A DNA stretch of 8,725 bases from assembly GCA_009700485.1 (NCBI GenBank), contig WLLZ01000072.1:1-8725 (forward strand), given 5' to 3'. Each line of letters starts with the position of its first letter. Within the stretch, counting starts at the first letter, position 1. A program made the position numbers and the translations under genes. This document shows positions 5,280 to 8,725 of the stretch, in pieces. The notes under the pieces were generated by a model that worked only from the letters and a program-made list of their open reading frames with translations, was not told the DNA's origin and did not search any database. The DNA is from Actinomycetota bacterium. Its GTDB lineage: Bacteria; Actinomycetota; Actinomycetes; S36-B12.

Positions 5280-7405
5280 GAGGACACCGTGTCAGAAGAT
5301 TCAGTCGACTTCTGGGACCGTTGGGCTTTCCAAATGCGCCGTGTCACACCAGCGACCACGAAAATAAGAATGGCCAAGAACGCGGCTCCGACAACCCATC
5401 CTGCCGCTCTGGAGTAAGCGGTTGAAGTCAAGGTGATACTGCTTGGGACGCCATACTTCGAACCATCGGGGGTGAGAATCTGGATATTTACCGGCAGTGG
5501 CTCACCGCCAATTACCCGGGCTTCAACCTCAACACTGACTTTGCGGCCGGGCTCGATGACGATGTTGGTGACCGGTGGTGACTCGAGTCGCACCGCTGGT
5601 ACGCCAACCAACTGCATACTCACCGTCACACTTTGATCCAAATCGTTGGCCAAAGTGATTGGCACTCGGCCGGCATCACCTGAGAAAGTGATCGTGCCCT
5701 TGGAAAGGGCATGAACTTGGCTCATTTGCTTACCGAGTTCGATGTTGATTTGTTTTAGCAAATCCTTACCGGTGAGCGGCGCGCTGCGCCAAGCCGCCGA
5801 CAGGGTGCGCGTAATAGCCTGTGTGAAGCCCACCGAGACCGCTGCTGGATCATCAAGGATTGCAACAAATTGCTGGAGTCGCGCCTGCGCCTTCGTCACC
5901 TGTTGCAAATAGGCGGTTGGCAGTTCGGCATTCTTTGCGATTTGCCCGTAATTCAGGTTTTGACCAAATGTGGGCCCGCTGGCAAGTAATTCGTCAAGGG
6001 AGTGGGCCGATACCCAAGGTGCGGTGGTCGTGGCACTTAGTAAGTCCGAAAGTAGTTGGGGATTCGGGTCCCAGCGCACATCTAGCGGAGCTGCAACAAC
6101 GTGGGCCGCACCGGTCGATGAAGTGGCTAGGAGCGCGGTCTCGGCTAAGAATTGCTGGCGGGCGAGAATTACGTCATTGGCACTGGTTTTAGAAGTCGTC
6201 AGCAAATTAGCGAGCACCGGATCAATGAGTAGTGCGGTAATGGTGCCCGCCGGAGTGCTTATTGACGCTATTGCAGGAGCGTTACCCGAGGTAGTTACGG
6301 CGCGGGCTGACAATGCAACCGTGGTGGCTCCGGCAGAAGCCAATAGTTCGGCGGTGTCTTCATCAATGCGACCTCCAGGTGCCCAATAAGTAGTGCCAGC
6401 GACCGGCGTACCGATTGCGGCGCGCGAGATTATTGGAGCTTGAGTCACAGCTCGAATGAGTTCAGTCGCTAAGTCAGCTCTGCGCGCGGCTGTGGCGTCA
6501 ATATCGGCATATGGCAGCACTCTGAGTTGCGATTCAACACCGGACGCGGCGGCTGACTCATCAAGGGCTGAGCGGAAGGAGGTCAGCCAATTTGAGATCG
6601 CAGCCGAATGATCACCTACCACCGGGATGCCATTTTCTTGTACTAAATATCCCTGCGCCATCGCGGATGCTGCCTGCAAGAGATCCGGATCCGCGAACCA
6701 AGAAACTTGACCAGGGAAATTAGAGCCGATTTGTACTAAAGAATCTAGGCGACCACCGGGTGACATCGCCTTTGGCGTCTCGCCGTTAAGTAGTACCCCA
6801 TTGGCATTTCGAGCGGGCCGGTCGGCTAGCGGCCAAAGCCACGTGATGTTTGTAGGGGTAACACCAGATCCCGTGGGAAACCAAGGTAAGAAGGTCCGCT
6901 CTATGCCTTTGCGCTCATCAAATTCATCAACACCTGGTATAGCACCGAGTGCTTCAACTGCAATTACGTAAGTTCCGGGATCGGTAAATCCTAAACCAGC
7001 GATTGCTATGGAAATAATGAATGACTCCTGCTGGTTAGGGGCCAACGACGCAGCAATCAAGGTGCGCGTTATATCTATACTTCTTGATCCACGATCAAGG
7101 TCTGACACTAGGTCTGCATCACTCACGGCTGCTATTGAACTTCGATCAACCAGCGGTAAATCAGCAACCCGCAATTGCACTGACACATTGTCTATCGAAC
7201 GGCCTGAAATATTTAGTACGCGGCCGCTGATTCGAAGTGTGCCTTTTGCCTTAGGAACCACTGGAGTGAACTGGTCAAACACAATTTCAATCGCGGAACC
7301 CGCTGGCATGGCATTGGCCACCGGCGTGACACCAACCAGTGCAGCTAGGGCGATCAAAAGCACTAGCACTAGTCGAGGAGACCTGCTGGTATTCAGGTTG
7401 GACAC
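5276..7405 (-). CDS. DUF6049 family secreted, membrane-anchored protein
   Basis: A 709-residue surface protein of unknown function, recognised as the DUF6049 family by layout and by its place next to murJ. It has an N-terminal signal peptide (hydrophobic 11-28, likely cleavage after ANA at about 30-32). An immunoglobulin-like beta region follows (about 38-155; GTLRISGRVLNISGRSIDNV). The central region (about 185-475) carries DPDLLQAASAM (239-249), LPYADIDATA (297-306) and YWAPGG (340-345), and recalls glycoside hydrolase or deacetylase barrels, though I cannot assign catalytic residues. Next come a helical, possibly coiled-coil stretch (about 495-565), a second beta domain (about 568-662) and a C-terminal transmembrane helix (about 669-687) with a basic cytoplasmic tail. 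The GTG start at 7403-7405 lies inside the NUDIX gene (13-bp overlap), with a weak AGGCGA upstream. The context suggests a cell-envelope role with MurJ; this is inference. Confidence 0.88.
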   Translation of the reverse strand: MSNLNTSRSPRLVLVLLIALAALVGVTPVANAMPAGSAIEIVFDQFTPVVPKAKGTLRISGRVLNISGRSIDNVSVQLRVADLPLVDRSSIAAVSDADLVSDLDRGSRSIDITRTLIAASLAPNQQESFIISIAIAGLGFTDPGTYVIAVEALGAIPGVDEFDERKGIERTFLPWFPTGSGVTPTNITWLWPLADRPARNANGVLLNGETPKAMSPGGRLDSLVQIGSNFPGQVSWFADPDLLQAASAMAQGYLVQENGIPVVGDHSAAISNWLTSFRSALDESAAASGVESQLRVLPYADIDATAARRADLATELIRAVTQAPIISRAAIGTPVAGTTYWAPGGRIDEDTAELLASAGATTVALSARAVTTSGNAPAIASISTPAGTITALLIDPVLANLLTTSKTSANDVILARQQFLAETALLATSSTGAAHVVAAPLDVRWDPNPQLLSDLLSATTTAPWVSAHSLDELLASGPTFGQNLNYGQIAKNAELPTAYLQQVTKAQARLQQFVAILDDPAAVSVGFTQAITRTLSAAWRSAPLTGKDLLKQINIELGKQMSQVHALSKGTITFSGDAGRVPITLANDLDQSVTVSMQLVGVPAVRLESPPVTNIVIEPGRKVSVEVEARVIGGEPLPVNIQILTPDGSKYGVPSSITLTSTAYSRAAGWVVGAAFLAILIFVVAGVTRRIWKAQRSQKSTESSDTVSS

Positions 7406-7845
7406 GTATCGCCTAGCAGTGCTTCAACTTTACTCATTAGATTCCGCTCAGCCGGGTAACGCAGGCGCGAGTGAACTTCGGTCAACGGCACCCAAGCCAC
7501 TTCTTCAACTTCACGATCCGCATCACTAAGTTCACCACTGTCGGCCCGCAGCAGATAGTGATGGACAGTCTTGTGGATGCGCTTATCGGGATTCATAAAC
7601 CAAAAATCAATGATGCCCAGCGGGGCCAAAATGCTCGCGGTGATGCCGGTCTCTTCGGCAACCTCTCGAATGGCCGCCTCCTCGTTAGTTTCACCAGGCT
7701 CAACATGGCCCTTGGGTAACAGCCAAATTAGCCGCCCATCTTTGTCATGGCGGGCAATGAGTGCGGCGCTGGGAATAGGGCCTTTCAGGTCGAGTACCAA
7801 CCCGCCGGCCGAGGTCTCCTCGACACTCGGAACGTAAATTCCCAT
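7393..7845 (-). CDS. NUDIX hydrolase (MutT-like)
   Basis: A 150-residue cytoplasmic hydrolase of nucleoside diphosphates linked to another group (X). The Nudix box is complete: G46, E52, R60, E61, E64, E65 and G67 fit GX5EX7REUXEEXGU (from GHVEPGE to REVAEETGI), so metal binding and catalysis should be intact. Flanking elements include LIWLLPKGHVEPGE and a C-terminal EEVAWVPLTEV strand and helix. The substrate cannot be told from sequence; the mycobacterial gene in this position is called mutT4, which does not settle specificity. It is the first gene of the leftward run and overlaps DUF6049 by 13 bp. The ATG at 7843-7845 lacks a good Shine-Dalgarno. A TATCCT box (7852-7857) ends 6 nt before it, so a leaderless transcript is possible. 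Confidence 0.93.
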   Translation of the reverse strand: MGIYVPSVEETSAGGLVLDLKGPIPSAALIARHDKDGRLIWLLPKGHVEPGETNEEAAIREVAEETGITASILAPLGIIDFWFMNPDKRIHKTVHHYLLRADSGELSDADREVEEVAWVPLTEVHSRLRYPAERNLMSKVEALLGDTCPT

Positions 7846-7889
7846 ATCGGCAGGATAAACCTGGGTGCCTAGTCATTACGCTGCTATGC
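7846..7889. promoter_or_regulatory. Divergent NUDIX/pcnA promoter region, possibly leaderless in both directions
   Basis: This 44-bp spacer must hold the start signals for both directions. Minus strand: TATCCT (7852-7857) fits TANNNT and lies 6 nt before the NUDIX ATG. Plus strand: TACGCT (7877-7882) fits TANNNT and lies 7 nt before the GTG at 7890. Neither gene has a convincing Shine-Dalgarno, and neither box has a good TTGACA-like -35 at 17 nt. Leaderless messages are common in actinobacteria, which makes this reading reasonable but unproven. Confidence 0.35.
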
Positions 7890-8725
7890 GTGTCGACTCC
7901 ACATGAACTCCGCGTGATAGCCCAACTGGCTCCAATATCGGGCCTTTTGACTGAACTTGGGGGCCGATTTACCGGGGCCGGCTACCAAATCGCCCTCGTG
8001 GGTGGCCCGGTGCGTGACGCACTACTTGGCCGGGTGGGCTCAACCCCGGATTTGGATTTCACCACCGATGCCAGGCCGGAGGCCATCATCGAGGTCATCG
8101 AGGGCCTAGCCACCGCCATCTGGGATGTGGGCATCGCGTTCGGCACCGTCGGAGCTCGGATTCAGGGCCAAGAATGTGAAATAACCACATATCGCACCGA
8201 GCACTATGACCGTGACTCACGTAAACCAGCGGTCGACTTTGGCGACACCCTCGAGGGGGATTTAGGGCGACGGGATTTCACGGTCAACGCATTTGCTTTG
8301 CGACTTCCCGAGATGCAATTAGTGGATCTTTTTGACGGGGCTACTGACCTTGAAAATTACCTGTTGCGCACACCAGGTCGTGCCCAGGATTCATTTGATG
8401 ATGACCCACTGCGCATCATGCGGGCTGCACGCTTTGTTTCCCAACTCGGCTTTCGGGTAAGCGATGACGTCCTGCAAGCCATGCATGAGCAAGCCGAACG
8501 CATCACAATTGTGTCAGCCGAACGGGTCCGTGAAGAGTTTATGAAAATCCTGATGGCAGCTGATCCGCGCACAGGGTTGGAGTTGCTGGTTGATACGGGT
8601 GTAACCGATTGGATCTTGCCTGAATTGCCGGCGCTGCGTCTGACCGAGGATGAACACCATCGCCATAAAGATGTCTATGAGCACTCAATGACGGTGCTTG
8701 AACAAGCAATTGAATTAGAGACGGT
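7890..8725 (+). CDS. pcnA: CCA tRNA nucleotidyltransferase, N-terminal part (truncated by window edge)
   Basis: Adds or repairs the 3' CCA end of tRNAs from CTP and ATP without a template. 278 residues are readable before the edge. Visible are the class II nucleotidyltransferase head with GGPVRDALLG (38-47), the metal-binding DLD (54-56), ITTYRTEHYDRDSRKP (98-113), the nucleotide-selecting GRRDFTVNA block (126-134), the DDPLRIMRAARF segment (171-182) and the start of an HD-type domain, EHHRHKDVYEHS (255-266). This arrangement is typical of actinobacterial enzymes annotated PcnA/Cca. I prefer the GTG at 7890, because the reading VSTPHELRVIAQLAP gives a family-like N-terminus and TACGCT lies 7 nt upstream; the GTG at 7914 is the alternative. 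It is divergent from the NUDIX gene, the usual actinobacterial arrangement. Confidence 0.95.
   Translation, partial: MSTPHELRVIAQLAPISGLLTELGGRFTGAGYQIALVGGPVRDALLGRVGSTPDLDFTTDARPEAIIEVIEGLATAIWDVGIAFGTVGARIQGQECEITTYRTEHYDRDSRKPAVDFGDTLEGDLGRRDFTVNAFALRLPEMQLVDLFDGATDLENYLLRTPGRAQDSFDDDPLRIMRAARFVSQLGFRVSDDVLQAMHEQAERITIVSAERVREEFMKILMAADPRTGLELLVDTGVTDWILPELPALRLTEDEHHRHKDVYEHSMTVLEQAIELET

Noticed and set aside
5970..6389. Open plus-strand frame of 139 codons inside DUF6049.
   Set aside because: Antisense to the middle of a continuous conserved protein, with no family features.
7008..7529. Open plus-strand frame of 173 codons opposite DUF6049 and the NUDIX gene.
   Set aside because: It lies antisense to two well-supported genes, shows no recognisable motif and has low-complexity Ser/Arg/Thr composition typical of a shadow frame.
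8357..8572. Minus-strand frame of 71 codons at the right edge.
   Set aside because: Antisense to pcnA, whose motifs are unmistakable in this stretch.

Overview
The window is a chromosomal segment from an actinobacterium (class Actinomycetes by gene order) with moderate G+C. It carries the conserved block pcnA / NUDIX / DUF6049 / murJ / pseudokinase / sigM / anti-sigma / trxB. From memory, the same order is found around Rv3907c-Rv3913 of Mycobacterium tuberculosis and near trxB of Streptomyces. No mobile element, phage gene, CRISPR array, rRNA or tRNA is visible, so this is a core region and not an island.

Layout: seven genes run leftward on the minus strand. From upstream to downstream they are a NUDIX hydrolase (7393-7845), a secreted and membrane-anchored DUF6049 protein (5276-7405), the lipid II flippase MurJ (3621-5279), a membrane pseudokinase (2110-3624), the ECF sigma factor SigM (1366-2034), a single-pass putative anti-sigma factor (513-1373) and the N-terminal third of thioredoxin reductase (1-453, running off the left edge). 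One gene, the CCA-adding enzyme pcnA (7890-8725, running off the right edge), is divergent from a 44-bp spacer. Coding is nearly continuous: no gene-free stretch exceeds 300 bases, and the largest gaps are 75 bp before sigM and 59 bp before trxB.

The upper minus-strand genes form an envelope module. Their ends overlap by 13 bp, then 4 bp (GTGA), then 4 bp (ATGA), which suggests one translationally coupled transcript. MurJ flips lipid II, the pseudokinase (fused to MurJ in mycobacteria, separate here) probably regulates it, and DUF6049 is a surface protein of unknown role. The lower genes form a redox and stress module: SigM, its presumed membrane anti-sigma factor, and TrxB.

The most interesting signals are two ECF-type promoter matches in that lower module. 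One (GGAAC-N17-CGTCA) lies inside the 3' end of sigM and would drive the anti-sigma gene. The other (GGAAC-N17-CGTT) lies across the anti-sigma/trxB junction and would drive trxB. Together they suggest an autoregulatory SigM loop with separate outputs for inhibitor and reductase. Other points of note are a perfect four-copy 15-bp tandem repeat in the anti-sigma gene, a lone cysteine pair in its extracytoplasmic domain, a possible RNA hairpin covering the sigM ribosome-binding site, and a calcium-loop-like motif in the pseudokinase ectodomain. I did not find a wholly new system; the core functions are those of a known conserved locus.
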